Assembly (NCBI RefSeq): GCF_001949145.1
Contig: NW_019091545.1
Location: 500,055-564,054 of the forward strand
Source: Acanthaster planci
Lineage: Eukaryota; Echinodermata; Asteroidea; Valvatida; Acanthasteridae
Length of the DNA stretch: 64,000 bases
Direction of reading: 5' to 3'
In this document: piece by piece, positions 12,390 through 26,591 of the stretch
Layout of the letters: each line of letters begins with the position of its first letter
Numbering within the stretch: the first letter of the stretch is position 1
Notes under the pieces: model-generated
The model's database searches: none
What the model saw: the letters and a program-made list of their open reading frames with translations, nothing else
What the model was told of the DNA's origin: nothing
Position numbers and translations under genes: made by a program

Positions 12390-15300
12390 AATACGCTGGA
12401 TACCAGGTGTTCTGTGTACATTTCCACAACTGGTCAGAATACCAGTTTCACTTACTGTAAAGGGTTTTGCATTTTAATAGTCTCTCTACTGAGGACGCCG
12501 CACAATTTACGTTTGTGCTTCCCTGCGGTAGTGGAACATGGGTCCCAAGTAAAACATGTAAACAAAAAGGGAAAAGCATATAACTACATTGGCTCATAAA
12601 AAGAAGTAGGCTTCAAAAACGTTTCAAAAACACATTTTGACCAATGGTGATCGCATTCTTTCTTTTTATGAGAACTGTAGAAGTGTTTTGATCCGCACAA
12701 ACTGCCGACGTTTGATATTTCGACCTTTCAGTCAGTTTCAGAGTAACGTCTCTATCGTAATTTTTCAACGAATCATATTCCTTCGGCGAAAAACATTGAG
12801 AAATTCCAGAAAGTGAAACTTTTTTTGCAATATCTTTGAGTAAAGGTTGGAGCTGAGTCTGCATTTCTTCAGAATCACGGATATGCAATCACAAAAAGGT
12901 TAAAAGCAAAGGTGTTTTTCGAAGTGTTAACATTTCAACTTCAAAAAGGAAGGACAGGCATCGAAACATGTGTTGCTGGGCAGGCATGGGCGTGGTGATG
13001 ACTTTTCTGGAGGATGATAAAGCACTCATCAGCAGCGAACTGATAAACCATGAACACTAAAAGGAATCAATTGGAACTTTGTTAGGCAAATGGATTGTTC
13101 AATCTCCTTTTGTCTGTTGCTTTCTTTTCATTTCTTCCTCTTCTTTTCTTTTATCCCTTTTCATTTTTTACAGTTTTCCGGAAAGGGGGGGGGGAGAACC
13201 CCCCTCTTCCCTCGCGATGCCTTTGTGTGAAAACTGACTTAAAAAGTCGATCGCTGAAAATGAGTGTTTTCTTCAGGGCGTCTCAGACAGTCTGGAGGTT
13301 TTAAATAAAGGAAAAGAAACCATTATGTGAATGAATGATTTACAAGAGACGCGCGTGATTCATTGAGGACGTTTCGAGTTTCGTAATGCTAATTATTTCT
13401 GGCATATACTACTTTTCAAGGCAACCAAGTCTCAATAAATCAGACCGATGACAATAATTATTACACTGATTCTTTGTCAAAACGTACCGTATCAACCATT
13501 GGCCTGCTCTTCGAGTCGATTAAAGTTAGCCCAATAAAAACCATCTCAAGGCCTACTGACATCAAGAGAAATCTTGACTTCAAATTTTCAAGGAAAATTG
13601 CCCCGTTTGCAGGTAACCCAGAGCTTTAACAGCGCTACGACCTACCCATTTTATCAGAAGATTGGAAAATCATCAAGGTATAAGTTATGGAGAACAGATT
13701 TTCCGCAAATATCAGCCAAGGCTGTTTCCTGAAGAAACGAATAACTTCCTACGGTGATCCGAGACCGTTCCTATCCCTAATTACCTTCCCAGCAATGTCT
13801 CACCACTCACAGGCCGTTTGAAGGGGGTGGTTTTATTATTATTACTATTTTGAAATGTTATCACCCCCTTGTCGGCGATTGAGGGGCTTGTTCGAATTCC
13901 TTCTCTCTTGTCATTGGATTCACTAAGCACCCGTGAGACCCCTTCGCTTTGTATTTTGGTGATCACGTCACCCATTGTGACTTTTTTCCTTCCCGACGGG
14001 AGGGATGAATTACCGCTGCGTACAGTAAAACATTTCTCTCTCTGTTTGGCCATTGTAATAAATCTGGTGTGAAGTTGGGAAGAATATTTTTTATATCACA
14101 AAATGAAGCGAGGCAGTAAAGTAGGCTAAGCTGTCTGGAACTGCATTCAGTCGGAACAAAACACTAGGGCAAAAACATAGCAAATTCAGAAATGCCTGAA
14201 CTCAGATTCAAAACTAACAGGAAAATTCAGAGAACTCCTTGTTATAAGTTAAGCTGGTATTCGGATAAATTACAAATTTCGGCATAGAAACAGAACCACA
14301 AAACTGAAGACATGGGGTAGATGAAGCAAACAAGCAGGACTGAGGTGGCAATAACACTATACATATGATGGGGTCCAGTCATCTTCATCAACCCCGTTGG
14401 TTGATATTCTCAAATGGGAGAGTGCATTTTCCCATGCATGGTTTCCTTTGTCTGTTCTCCCACCATTCACAATTTTTCCATATACAGTATTAACTGAAAT
14501 TTCCAGTTAATGTCATGAGGTGGCTGGAACTTTTCCGTGTGTCACCCCGGCCAATATTGGTCCATGGTTTGTCATGCGCCAACTTTTAAAGGAACTTGAA
14601 TGCTTGGTTTTGAAAAAAAAAACATAAAGTGGCTATGTATACAAAAGGGTACGAATAATTTAAGCTGCTAACCACAAAAGTTGTTTCAGATGAACACGTT
14701 GACTTTTTGACCCTTGAGTAAGCCAACCACCACGCACAAAATGACAAGGTCAAGAATTTTTCAATAAACAATATCATAAATCAAATGTATTTGGGAGCCT
14801 GAATGTGAAATTTTGATCTGCCTGCAAACAGTTGGCAGGCAGTTTGGTACGTGCTGAGACGAATGTAGTGAGTCATAAATTATGTAGGTAAGATTAATTG
14901 TACGCAGAACTCAGCATTAGCCGACTGTCCTCTCGCACTTGTTGCCATTCATTCTCCCTGTATAAATTATGGCACTTTAGTTATGGTTTTGTTCCCTGAA
15001 AATAATGCGGGCAGACCTTTGCTCTGAACATGTGATTCTACCTCCATGCTCTGAAACACGGCGGAGCGCCAAAAAACCTACCTTGGGTCATGCATATGCA
15101 ATTACAGAGGCCGCCATTTTGAATACTAAGCACAATTTGTTTCGAATGATCCACTAGCTTTTGATCTTTAAACGATTTTTTTTCGTTGTAAGGGTGGATC
15201 CATTTTTGGCTGGTGGAGGGAGGGGCTGTCGAGAGGGGAGTTTTAACAGGCCCCCTTTTTTATTTTTTAATTCTCTTTTTTTCCCCTATATATTTTGCTG

Positions 15301-17930
15301 GCCTAAGGGGAATTGCTTGGCTACGTGCTTTCCAACGACACTTCTGTACGGGTTGCGAAAAATCAGTCTCCTGCAATGTGCTGCCTGGCTTTTCATTTCG
15401 AAACAGCTTTGAAATTTCGGTTGTGTATACTTATTTCCCTCCTATGTGTGGAAGTAGAATCCCCGAACAATCCAACCCACACCCGCGCTGAAACCTGGTA
15501 TGAATGCCGTAGTTTTAACAAAGCAGAGTGGCTGTTTCCCCGCCACCGCAGGTTCAGAAGTTCAACGAATTCAGTAAGAGTTTGCTGATGCTTGTGAGCT
15601 GCAACAGAAAAGGCGAAGCGAGGAAAATAATCTAGCGAGCAATATCGTGACTTATCAGCAGGCCTTCGCACATTTCATGCTTCGCCCGTTGCTACGATGT
15701 TAGTCAATCTAGAGGTGAACCGCGACCCACTTTCACATCGAGGACCCCTGATTCATTTTTCCCCTTTTCGATTCAGACTCCGATTTGTTGGGCCGCCAAA
15801 CAAAGACTCGTGATTTTCTGCAATACTTGAGTGCCAGACGCACCCCAGGGTAAATTTCTGGGGATTATTACTTTTTTCTATCTTGAAATGAGAATCCACA
15901 TTGCTTGACAGCCGATTGAATGGCTTCTTTCAGTATTTCATTTTAGGTTGGCCCGTTCTGTGTCTGGTTTGACCGTAAATCCCTCAGAACCACCCGGGGG
16001 ATAGACTGGGAGGGAAAAAGGGCAAAAAGGGGGCACGGCAGTTCACATCCTAAAGGGTCAACACATGGAATTTTAATGGAATAAGGGACGCTTTTTAGCG
16101 ATACTCGTCTCTGACATCAGACTTTTTCACCATGGCTATTTCGCAAGATTGTTCCGAACAAAATGTGTCTTTATACAAACCACAACATCTGAAACATCAG
16201 TCGTCATCGAATTGGTTGTAGGCCTATACATCTAGCGGTATTCTAACATCTCTAACTTTCGCTGTTTTTCTTTCAAAGGGCAATTGCATTTCCTCTGAAG
16301 CTCTGAAGACCTTATTCTTATTTCTATATTAATGTATAATCACTGAAACACAGTAATTTAAACTTAAGTAGTTTTGTAAAATCTTTGAATTAAGTTAAAA
16401 TGCATATAGAAGAAAATCGAAGACTTACTCTGAAGAAAGTAAAAACTCAATCTTTTTGTTTTCAAGTTACAGAACTAATCATTTGTATCTGAAGCCGATA
16501 TTACACATGTAAAATAAAAATGCATGTGTAATTTCCTTCGTTCAAGTTGTAGATAACTGCACTTGAACATTCTCATGTAACTATTTTTCCCCAGTCACAG
16601 CCTCAGAAAACATGAACTGTGTCGGTTCATTCTTTGGGCCTTAGGCTACTTGGTGAAAATTATCGCACGTCTCGCTGAGGGGAGGGGATTGAGTCACGAT
16701 GTGAGCATTCCTAACCTTAAACTTGATCCGGTGATAAAAGTATTTTGACAAAAAAGTACGACAATTTGCTGTTGTAGTTATTTTATCTCTGTGGGCAGCA
16801 CTTGTGAATTGCATGCTGGGTTTACTCTCGCGTCTTGGGCTCCCTTAAATATAGGAACTTCTGCAGAGGACGACACTGGACTCGCCGAAAGTTGTGCGCA
16901 AAATCTTTCCCGGCCAAAGTTAGTAAAATTACTGATCCATTTCCTTGTTATAAACGTTTATATCGATGAAAAACACAACACTCGTGCAAATTCTGATAAC
17001 ATTGGAATGGCTCCATTTTCAAATCGTGCAGATTTTCACATTTTCTTTGGAACGAATGCGCTTCGAATCAGTTTGACGAGATAAACAGCTATCAAGAAAT
17101 AAGAAAATCCCAAAGCAACAATACCTGATTCGGAGTGCCTGGTCAAACTGATTATCATACAATTAAGTTGTTCCTTTTCATTACCAGAAAACAACCTTAC
17201 GACCCCCACCCCTAAGAAAATGAACAACAGTCCAGCTGTCCTTTTCTTCTCAGTAACTGCCCCTAAAATCACCGAAATATTTATCATCCAGTTGCTGGCG
17301 CCCCTCAGGCTGATTCCAAACTGTGTGTAACTTGACATCGTCCAATGTCGTGAGATTATGAACAGAGTCTTTTGCAAGATGAACATTTCACGTTTATCGC
17401 TATTCTTCTTTAATGGGCAAGAGTTTTACTTTAAAACCTGAGGAAATAAATGTCCTGTTAATTGGAAGAAAAAAGGGGCCATGTGATGCTAGTCGACCCC
17501 GAAATTATCACACCCGTCTTATTATTTGAATAAACGGCTTACCTTGTAAAATCGTGACTAGATAGGCTGGCATAACGGTGAGGCTTGCACTTTTCAGACT
17601 TGAAGCAGTTCGCTGTGAAGGGGAAAAGGGTTGCATTAAGTTGGTTGATTGTAGAGGCTGTGTATTGTATCGGCAGTTTTCCTAAATAGTAAATGCATTG
17701 ATTATAGAAAATTGTTGTCTCATGGTTAGTCTGTGAGTCAATATACACAATGTGAAAACTTACCGAGGAAATGTCGATGTTGGACGACAAGTGCCAACAA
17801 TATATTTTTTACAATGTCCTGGGAGTCATATTTGGCAAGTAGACTTGTTTAATTCTTAGAAAATCAGTCAACCAGCATTCACAACACTTTTGCTTCTTCG
17901 GTCAGTTTTGGTCAAATCGCTGAAGAGAAA
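12390..17930. other. Intergenic, no gene recognised
   Basis: No splice-framed exon, RNA gene or clear transposase was found. Open frames are short and often start at non-ATG codons. The longest, 17036-17386 (-), has two hydrophobic stretches but no recognisable family and lies in AT-rich DNA. A G10/C7 run pair near 13187-13206 could form a hairpin. Confidence 0.55.
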
Positions 17931-17937
17931 GACACTA

Positions 17938-18078
17938 TGGACAACAGCGCGAACTTAGCAGAGCCCACTAACCACCACTGGGGTTTAGAAAAAGGAAAAT
18001 TGTTGATTCGGTTTGGATGGATGTGTGGACAACAGCGCGAACCACCATTGGATTTTAGATAAAGTAGAATTGTTGATT
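17938..18078. repeat. Imperfect tandem duplication
   Basis: TGGACAACAGCGCGAAC begins at 17938 and again at 18026. Both copies continue into a CCACCA(C/T)TGG segment and end with ATTGTTGATTCGGTTTGG. The first copy carries about 18 extra bases (roughly 17955-17972). A short GT run follows the second copy. Confidence 0.75.
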
Positions 18079-18149
18079 CGGTTTGGGTGTGTGTGTGTGG
18101 TGTTCTTGAAACCGTGCATGTTACATCTCTCCAAAGCTAACAGACGTTA

Positions 18150-18520
18150 CAGGTGAAACTCTGACTCCTTTGTTTTTGTCGTCGATAAGTCGACTTACCA
18201 ATTTGCTGTGGCATAGTTTTTTCCCAAGGAGTCATTCTTTCCATCGGTTCCTGACACCCCGCTGCGATCGCGATATCACTTCTATCACGAGTCGATTTGC
18301 CGAGAGACACGTCTCTCGTACATGTACATTGCTGGCCAGGCGTCATCTTATCTCGGCGGTGTCTTTCAGCGAACGAACTGATGCTGTTCGCGGCCCTCTG
18401 GTCGCGTCGCGGGTGCTGTGAACTGGGAGATTTGCCACTCTCCTCGGGCGTCCGCGTAGAAATCATTTCCTTGCTGCGACCTCTTTGTCGCGTCTCCCAG
18501 GGCCCACTGAGGTTCAAGTA
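18150..18520. other. CpG-rich patch, possible promoter or UTR exon
   Basis: This stretch has far more CG dinucleotides than its AT-rich surroundings (for example GCTGCGATCGCGATATC). Frames stay open on both strands (126 codons at 18137-18517 -, 83 codons at 18170-18421 +), as expected in GC-richer DNA. The translations have no family features. It lies about 1 kb upstream of gene B's ATG, so a CpG-type promoter or an untranslated exon is possible. Confidence 0.3.
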
Positions 18521-18878
18521 GATGTGCGCAGGAAATGTTTCCTGTTATAAAACAGTCGAGAGAGTAAAACATTCAGCCTCCAAAGGGGTTTCTATATTCA
18601 GAGGCAGTAACAAGAAGTTAATAATACTGTTGTGTGACGCTAAACGAATGGCAAAGATCCACTGATGAATGGTCAAATCTTTACCTTTGGGTTTTAGATC
18701 CTCGCCCATTGTCCAGGTAAAATTAGTGCAAATAAAAAAAATGGCACCGATAAAGTTATTTTTGCAACTGATGTGTATTTACCAGAAAAACACTGCTTTT
18801 GTTACTGGCTGAACCACCACCACTTTTTGCATACTGATTGTTGCTTGTCTGCAGATAGGGGCAGTTCAAAGCTAGCAG

Positions 18879-18900
18879 ATTTGCATCTCATTTGCATATG
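18879..18900 (+). promoter_or_regulatory. Two octamer (POU-type) sites, 11 bp apart
   Basis: ATTTGCAT occurs at 18879-18886 and 18890-18897, about one helical turn apart. This is the reverse complement of ATGCAAAT, the known binding site of Oct/POU homeodomain proteins. The pair lies about 640 bp before the ATG of gene B. The second site is part of a 16-bp word that recurs in intron 1 of gene C. Confidence 0.4.
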
Positions 18901-19198
18901 TTTTATTCGTGGCGTTTGTGAACTATAGACGACAACAAGGGTAATCAGTCATTTTCGTTTTTTGGGATGACAGACCAAGGCTACTTGCAACTGCCATCGT
19001 TGTGTATTTCTTAAAAGAGTTTTGGATCCAGTGAATACGGGTCTTTTTGACACTCCCTTGGAGAATGACGAGTGACCCCCGAAGTTGAAAAGGCCAGCGT
19101 TGCATCTGTCGACAAGCAGCGATGCGTTGAGAGTTACGCCTGCAAAAATTCAATCATGATAGCAGCAAAATTGTATGCGCTTGTACAAGCTAATAAGC

Positions 19199-19214
19199 TG
19201 ACGTCAGTCACGTG
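19199..19214 (+). promoter_or_regulatory. CRE (TGACGTCA) plus E-box (CACGTG)
   Basis: A full palindromic cAMP-response element lies at 19199-19206 and a CACGTG E-box at 19209-19214, about 325 bp before the start codon of gene B. Both are established target sequences (CREB/ATF and bHLH-Zip factors). Function here is inferred only from position. Confidence 0.4.
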
Positions 19215-19535
19215 ATTAACCCCCACATTGCCTACGCCAATGACAGACGAGGACTACTTTACTGAGTTGATAAAATTCGGAGTTATCTTGACGGCAGACA
19301 CAGCACCAGTGATACTGATAATATCACGCCGCTGAGTAATACACAGCAGTTGGGTTTTTTGTTCCAGCTGCAGGATTTTTGCAGGAAAGGGAAGCAGTGC
19401 GACAGCGAGGGATCTTTCGCCATTACTGGATGATTTTCCCCCCTGGTTAATCACATTGGAAGGAGTACATAACCGCGAAGAGTGGTTCTTTACTGAGTGT
19501 GTTTTCCTTGACTCTTGGAGAATACCCAGACAGCC

Positions 19536-22500
19536 ATGGCAGTGACTTTGGGCCTTGTAGCCTTAGTTGTTGGGTCACTTGTGGGCAACACTGTTTCACA
19601 AAGTTACAAGATCGGTAAGTAAACCGACAAGCATTTTGTGTGAATTGACATGGGCATGTTTGCACCACATTAACAGTGTGAATTGCTGATATTTTACTGA
19701 TAATTAAAACAATATGGCCATTAAATTGAGCAATGTAACGCCTTCTTGATAGTTTTAGGGAAACGCTGAACTTAAAAAACAAACAGTTATTATTATTAAA
19801 GGTTGGCCGGAAAAACGGACGGAAGTTAATGCATTTGGTGCAAGGTGGTGACGACCGTAAAGGATGCACGTAGACTATATTTGATGACAATGGCGATAAT
19901 AGATGACGTGATGATGCGCGAAAATAACTGGTGTCGTTCAAGTTATGGTGACAATACTAATGACACATTAAGACAATGACACAGACCTCAGCAATCATAA
20001 TATAGCAATCGTGACAATGACAACGATATCTAAATATTTCTCGTATATTGACACCAAAAAAAGAAACGTGAATTTGCCCTGCACGTGTTGTTAGATTATT
20101 CCAACACGGTAATATTATTAATAATCCACATTTTTCAATGTGACTCACATCATGAAATAAACGGTAGAACTCGTGGATTTGTGCAATGGAAGAAAGATGT
20201 GAAACCTGAGCCCGGTATGGCGGTAGGCAGTGAAATGGTTTAATGGATTTAATTAAATTTATCATAATTTCTGCAGGGGACTCGATATACCCTTGACCCA
20301 TGATCGGAACTTAATATTAGCCTGTATAAATCATTTTAAATTCGGGCCAATTCTCTCTTAAGAACAGTTTGGACAAACAGACAAATTGACAAAATACGAA
20401 CACGAATTACTTTATATGAATCAAAATGAAGGAAATACAGTCAAGACAGATTTTTGGTTACACTAAACTGTATTCTCAGAGTGGATCACCAGGCATTAGT
20501 GGGTGTTTAGTGGGTGGCCGCTTTTTAGGGATGTTGGGTCCAGTGTCTTATTGTAGCTTTTTGTATAATCTGTAGGTAACCTCATTTTAATCTTAAAGTC
20601 ATAGTGTTTGCGTGTTTTATTTCTGTACAGCCTGTTGAGACCTGTTCATGATGTAATGATCTTTAAACAATAAATACTACTATTTTTTATTATTATCATA
20701 AAAACCTTTCACTAAAGATTCACGCTAACCACTTCCGAATTAACTTTAACTGAACTGGGTTGCTGAAACTTTACAGTACTGTTTTCCTGAAAAGTTAGAC
20801 ATCCATCGGTATCTAGTAAATGAGTCAGCGAAGTCGATAGGCTGACATTTGCTCAAGCCCCGACCACTTGTAGTTTTCAACCAATCACCATAATTGTTTG
20901 GCTGGGTCAGGTCAAACGTTATCAGTGAAGTGGTACTAGTAGAGGTTTATCTCCATGCTGATGTTTCTCAATATAATATTTTTTAAAACTTTGAATAAAA
21001 CAAAATGTAATCCAGGGCTCCGTTGTTGATATTAATTTGGAAATTGACGGACTGATTTAAAAAAAAATGGAACGAGACCTGCACCCGGGAACTAAACCGA
21101 TTCAGTCAAATCGTTTCGTAATAATAAAAAAGTAGTAAGATAAAATGATGTTAATACAAAAGCTACAGACAAAGTTGAAGGGCCATTACGCCACTGTTAA
21201 TTATGGAAAGACATCTGTAAACACTAAAACAGCAATTACACTGACAGATTGTGAAATAGCTTAATTCAAACTGTTTGTTCACATTCCTGTAATAATGATT
21301 AACAAATATAAATGCATACAATTTTATACCTTATCTAATTAAAGTCATTCAGACAGTTATGAAAACCTGGTCCAAATATTTCAGAGGTGGTCATGACATC
21401 TCGAAGTTTGGATTGCAAATATTTAAAAACCCTTGCACTTCAGGTATATGTGTTGCTTTTCTATTTGTCCTTTCTTTAGGTGCCATGTACGGCATGCATA
21501 CACGTGTGGACAATCTTTACAAAAGACTTTTCACGGATGCTGTGACATACATTAATCGTGATGAGAACCTGATGAACATAGACGGTACCGAATCCCTAGC
21601 CGTCTTCAATGAACCACTCATTACTTGGACATATTCCAACCCGCCACAAGCACTACGTGGAGGTAGGTCGGTTATTGTTTGTATGCAAGAAGGAAAATGG
21701 TTGTGTGGCCACAATGACCTACATTGTTTCAAGACTGATCTGCTATTTTATTTTTACAAATACAGCATTAAAATGTCCTAACTGCATTTATCAAATCCCA
21801 AAGATGGACAAAACGACTTAATGTTAAATGTGATTTCAAAGTGTCAATTCCTTAGTTGTTAAGTTATAATCAGTTGTCTGTATTTTAATGCGCAGCCTGT
21901 ACGTTTGCCGGCTCGGTTGATATCAACGGCTTGATCGTTCCCTCGGATGTTTGTCCAGACTGTGGCGGCCATACAGGGCGGATTATCGGTAATGCCTTTG
22001 CTCCAGTTATTGCTCTAGACCAGGCTGAGGGCTCCAAAGCATACAAGATGCTACCTACCGACACCGAGTTGGTGGAGTTATGGATTAGTGTCATCAATCA
22101 CTACAAATGGCAAGACTTCATCTTCATCTACGATGGCGATTCTTGTAAGTGAACACCCTTTGGCGCCCCGCCCCCATTTCTGACTAAAGAAGGCAGAATG
22201 ATCGATTCAATTTCAAGTCACAAATGAGTACGAATTTGTGTTAGAGAAAAACGTTCAGCCATGCAAATGAGAAATCGACTAGTTTCAAAATAAAGCAACG
22301 TGTGATGAAAGTGGAGAGACAAAGTTTGACATTATTATGACTATCCTATGTTCAATATAGTGTCAAATTACCAAAGCATAATTTTTATGCTAAAGATGAA
22401 AAAGGAAGAAGAAAGGAACCAGGACTGAAAGATGTACAAATAAAACGCACTGATCGAAATTGAATCGCGTCCTTTAAAATGTCGTTTCACTCTCCACTGC

Positions 22501-25500
22501 ATGATTCAGAGTATTAGCAATGCTTATGGAGCGCAGGCAGCCATTGTTAAATTGTGCTATCTTTATTCAATCAAGCATATTCGCTGGCCTGGGTTCTTCT
22601 TGAGATGGAGAGAGAAAACAGTTGGCATGTGATCCCGTACGAGATTTATGACGAGGAGGACTACGGCAAGATGGCCAAAGATTTGAAGCAACGAAGAACG
22701 CAGAACTACCTTTTGTACATGCACGAGGAAGAGCGCCTTCCAGGCCTCCGTGACAGTGTAAGTTAATGAAGTGCCTGATTACGAATTGGGTACAGGTTCA
22801 TATCGTGTCAACTTACTGGGTCAAGTTTAAGCAGCTTCAGGTTACCGGCCCAAATACCATGACAGGGATAATGATCGTGATTTTTTCAAAGTGCTACACA
22901 AAACGTTTCACAAATTATCGATCACAAACTGGTCAGAGTCATTACTTGGGTAATCAGAAAAAAATGTCGCCGTTAAATTTGCAATTATTCATCAAATAGG
23001 TGAGCTGCTTTAATTGAGTACAAAAATATTGTCAGACTGTTATCGTTACTAAGTTAATCTTCATGCCTGTTACTAAGTATGGCCCAGTTGCGTGCATAGG
23101 TCCTTCGTCCAAGAAAGGGGCAATATAATATAGGCTATTTTTTTTCCAAACACGACCGGCAAATTCATTCACCTTATAGAGAATCCCCCCCCATCTGGAG
23201 GGAGTACCGTCTCCAAACAGTGCTTTTAAATGTACATGTACTTTCAATTAAAAAATCAAAGGAACCACAACTTGACAGTATGTCAGGAAGGGGGGGGGGT
23301 AACTTTCTCCCTGCACCCCCCCCCCCGATACGCCAGTGCGGCCATTGAATACTTGACCATTTTTAATGAACACTTTCAATTGTATATTGTTTCTTTAGAT
23401 GTTGGATAATGGCTTGTTTGGCGATAAATACCACTGGATATTCGGAAACTTGGTAAGTTCCCTCTGGCTCCAGTGAGTATAACAGTGGCAAAGGGAGATG
23501 TTTGCTATTCTAAAAATCAACTCAGGGTTGGATAATGAGTTGCGCAGTTTATCAGCATTCCACAACTTATCACAGCCTCAAGTCCAAATAATTCTCAGAA
23601 TTTTAAATCGTGGATAATTATACATTACACCTGTAAAATCCAACCTTTCCACACAGAGCTTACCGTATATGTACGCGCAATTTAATCGTATAATGAATCC
23701 CACTGTAATGCTAGTTAAAGTCATGTCCGTCAAGTCAAAAAGGCACGCAGAAAACTGTTTTTCTTTCTGTCTGGGTTTCAGGAGCCGCCAATTACCCGTC
23801 GGTACTTGGACGACAAGCTTCGTATCCACACTTCATTCCTGACCCGCTTCAAGATGAGAGTCCAGGATGGTTTTGACCAAAACGTTCTGACTAAGAACCC
23901 AATTCCGCCTCGTAACTGGCCCTTCAGAGAGCGTACCGCTTACGACGCCATGTTGTTCTTTGCCCAAGCTATGACTGTTTTCCGTAGGGAGAATGGCCGG
24001 TACCCGAACGTTGTGCCCAAATGTGGAGAAGATGTAAGGAGCGAGCTGGAACCAGTTATGCAAAAGGTTGGTATTCAATTAATCCTTTTCCCCACTCTAG
24101 ACAGAAGAAACGTGAATGTTTCTATGCTCATGATGTGGAAGAGGAAGTAAAAAACAAAAACAAAAAACGATTAGCAATTCATTTAATTCAAATTTGACTT
24201 TCCCGGATACAGTTTCATTTTGTTCGTTTTTGTTTTTAGATCAGCATCGAAGGTTTAAGCGGGGAAGTGGCATTCAACTCACATGGTGACCGTGTCAACT
24301 ACACAATTGATGTGTACATGGGCAAAGACAAGCATAATATTTTGAAGGTGAACCCAATACCCAGTCAACTAATATAAGATTTGCAGAACTATTTTCATGT
24401 CGTGTATGCACCTTTGATCCAAGCCAGTCTGGCTACATTTGCCGTTGATGATACATGTTGTAATACTCAATTTCAGGCGGGTGTATGGACGCAGAATATC
24501 GCGCATTATGAGCGCAAGTACGGGGAGGTTTGGCCAAAGGACAAGGGTCGCCTTAATATGTTCCCATTCAGACAGTCGGATCAATCATACATCAAAGTAC
24601 TCTCCATCGAGGTAAGGGAGGTTATGAATATTCAAATTCATCGAAATAGTGAATTGTAGGCTTGAAACTTTATCATTAATTTCAAAAACCAATAAATACA
24701 GCCACGTACGTAATCTTTATTCCAGAAAAAAGAGCACAAAACAAACACTGACCAGAATGAGACATTGAAAGCAGAAATTGTAAAATAATGCAATGATTGA
24801 TCATTCTGAATTGAAGGAGCCGCCCTTCTTGATGTTAAGGGACCATAACTACGATCGAGAGAGACGCCAGGTTCAGACAGGCGATGAGCTGGGTTTGGAC
24901 CGCTACTATGGTATCATTCCAGAATTGCTGGAAAACATCCGCAAAATCTTCGAAGAGGAGCTGAGAATGGAGTTCAAGTACAAGATCGAGCTAGTAGCGG
25001 AGGGATACTACGGAAAAAGAAACCCCAATACTGGAGAGTGGGATGGAATGGTCAAAGAACTACAAGACTCGGTAAGCATAAATGGGAGAGTAGTGGTGTG
25101 AAGTTAGCTGAACGTGAGATATTAAGGGTGAAAGAACACACCAAAACATAGGAGGCTGCTTTGCATAATTATTCTAACGTTCATAGACCCAGGCTGAAAA
25201 AAAGTTTTCATAGTATGAATCAAAGTTTTTGCCATAAAATGGGATATGTGAAAACTAGACCCGTGGTTGCATTCCTCCATAACAGCCCTTGCTACAAGCC
25301 TATAAACTTCTCTTTATATTCGTTGTTCTGGACAAGCTTGATTGCTGATACCTTTCATGAACAATTTGGTTGCTCTTTTTCCAATATTCAGGATGCTGAC
25401 CTTGCAGCCGGTGCATTCACTGTTACTAGACAGAGAGAAGACGTCATTGATTTCACCAAGCACTTCCACACTGGCCCCATTAAAGTCTTGATTAAGCACC

Positions 25501-26591
25501 CCAATTGGGTCCGTGACTACCCTTTTGCCTTTGTCTTCTCCCTCCACTGGGACGCTTGGCTGGTCAACTTGTTCGCCTTCGGTATCACCATTTTGGTCTT
25601 TTGGATGTTGATGCGCTATCACCCAATGGAGTATCGTAAGCAGCAAGAGGTAGGTCAGGCCACACGAGAGCAATCCATCGAGTTCACGCTTCGGAACACG
25701 GCCTGGATGTTGACAGGCATCATGTTCCTCCGTGGACACAAACTTTCTCCCGTCTCCCTCGCCGGCCGAATTCTCCTCTCCGCCTGGTTCTACTTCACTC
25801 TTGTCATGGTTTTCCTGTACATGCTGAACCTGACCGAATACGTCACCATCGACAAGGATATTCTCTCGATCAACAGCCCCACCGATCTGCTCAACGAGCC
25901 GCTGTTGAAGATTGGGATGGTGCGAAACGGTCCTACCCATGATTATTACTCCATGTCATCTAACTCAGAGGATCAGCAACTCATGTCCATCATGGGCGTC
26001 CTTGACCGACAACCATTCGTGGAGAGGCTGCGTGATGGTGCCTTGCGAGTCCGCAACGACAATGGTCATTACGCTTTGGTCAGTGAAGAAATACTGTTGA
26101 CCTACTACACCCAGAGAGGGCCGTGGTGTGATCTCTATGTCGTGGGCGATCCTGTGAAGAGGCTGAAATACGCCTTCGCTACCCCGTCTGGCTCGCCTCT
26201 CCGTGACCAAATCACCTACGCCATCAACAAACTACAGACGTCTGGGGTCGTTCAAGAGTTGCTGGAGAAGAATTGGTTTGGCTACCAGAAATGTGAGGAG
26301 GAAACTCTCTGGGAATCGGAGAGTGTTTTGTCCATCAACGGCAACGACTTGGAGGGTGTCTATTATGTCTTGGCCATGGGTGTGGTTTTGAGCGCTATAA
26401 TCTTCTTTATCGATGTCATATGTTACTGGCTGTTTGGTAGTTGCTCTTCTGTGGGGACCCATCCTCCGAGTAACCCTAGAGGGCCGGGGGAAACAATCAC
26501 CATGACTGTCAACCCACGTGAACAGCACACAAGAAACGACTTCGACTACAGTAAACCCGCTGAAGAAAAGTCTCCCAACATGTGGATTTAG
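19536..26591 (+). CDS. Ionotropic glutamate receptor-like subunit B (complete, 909 aa)
   Basis: Plasma-membrane ligand-gated channel subunit. Exons: 19536-19614, 21480-21662, 21896-22144, 22576-22757, 23399-23452, 23782-24066, 24240-24347, 24477-24611, 24817-25071, 25392-26591. They sum to 2730 nt, exactly 910 codons with stop. Exon 1 encodes a clean signal peptide (MAVTLGLVALVVGSLVG). The amino-terminal domain spans about residues 27-400 (CPDC near 118-121, YHWIFGN, RVNYTIDVYMG). S1 starts at EPPFLM (426). The agonist-carboxylate Arg is R525, but the preceding P-L-T is A-F-T. M1 is about 563-585, the pore loop 610-628 with Leu623 at the Q/R site, M3 636-660 and M4 833-857. Acidic S2 residue is Glu742. 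Most divergent pore of the three: SPVS replaces SPRS and Lys627 replaces the usual Asp. The tail ends NMWI without the Gly-rich stretch of A and C. The exon 9 acceptor lacks a pyrimidine tract and the exon 6 donor is GTTGGT, so those two edges are less sure. Confidence 0.9.

Noticed and set aside
17036-17386. 116-codon minus-strand frame with two hydrophobic stretches
   Set aside because: No recognisable family, no splice or promoter context, and AT-rich DNA often encodes hydrophobic runs by chance.
19447-19941. 164-codon minus-strand frame over gene B exon 1
   Set aside because: Overlaps the well-supported signal-peptide exon on the opposite strand and shows no domain.
25314-25940. 208-codon minus-strand frame
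   Set aside because: It is the antisense shadow of exon 10 of iGluR gene B, whose sense strand has clear family homology.
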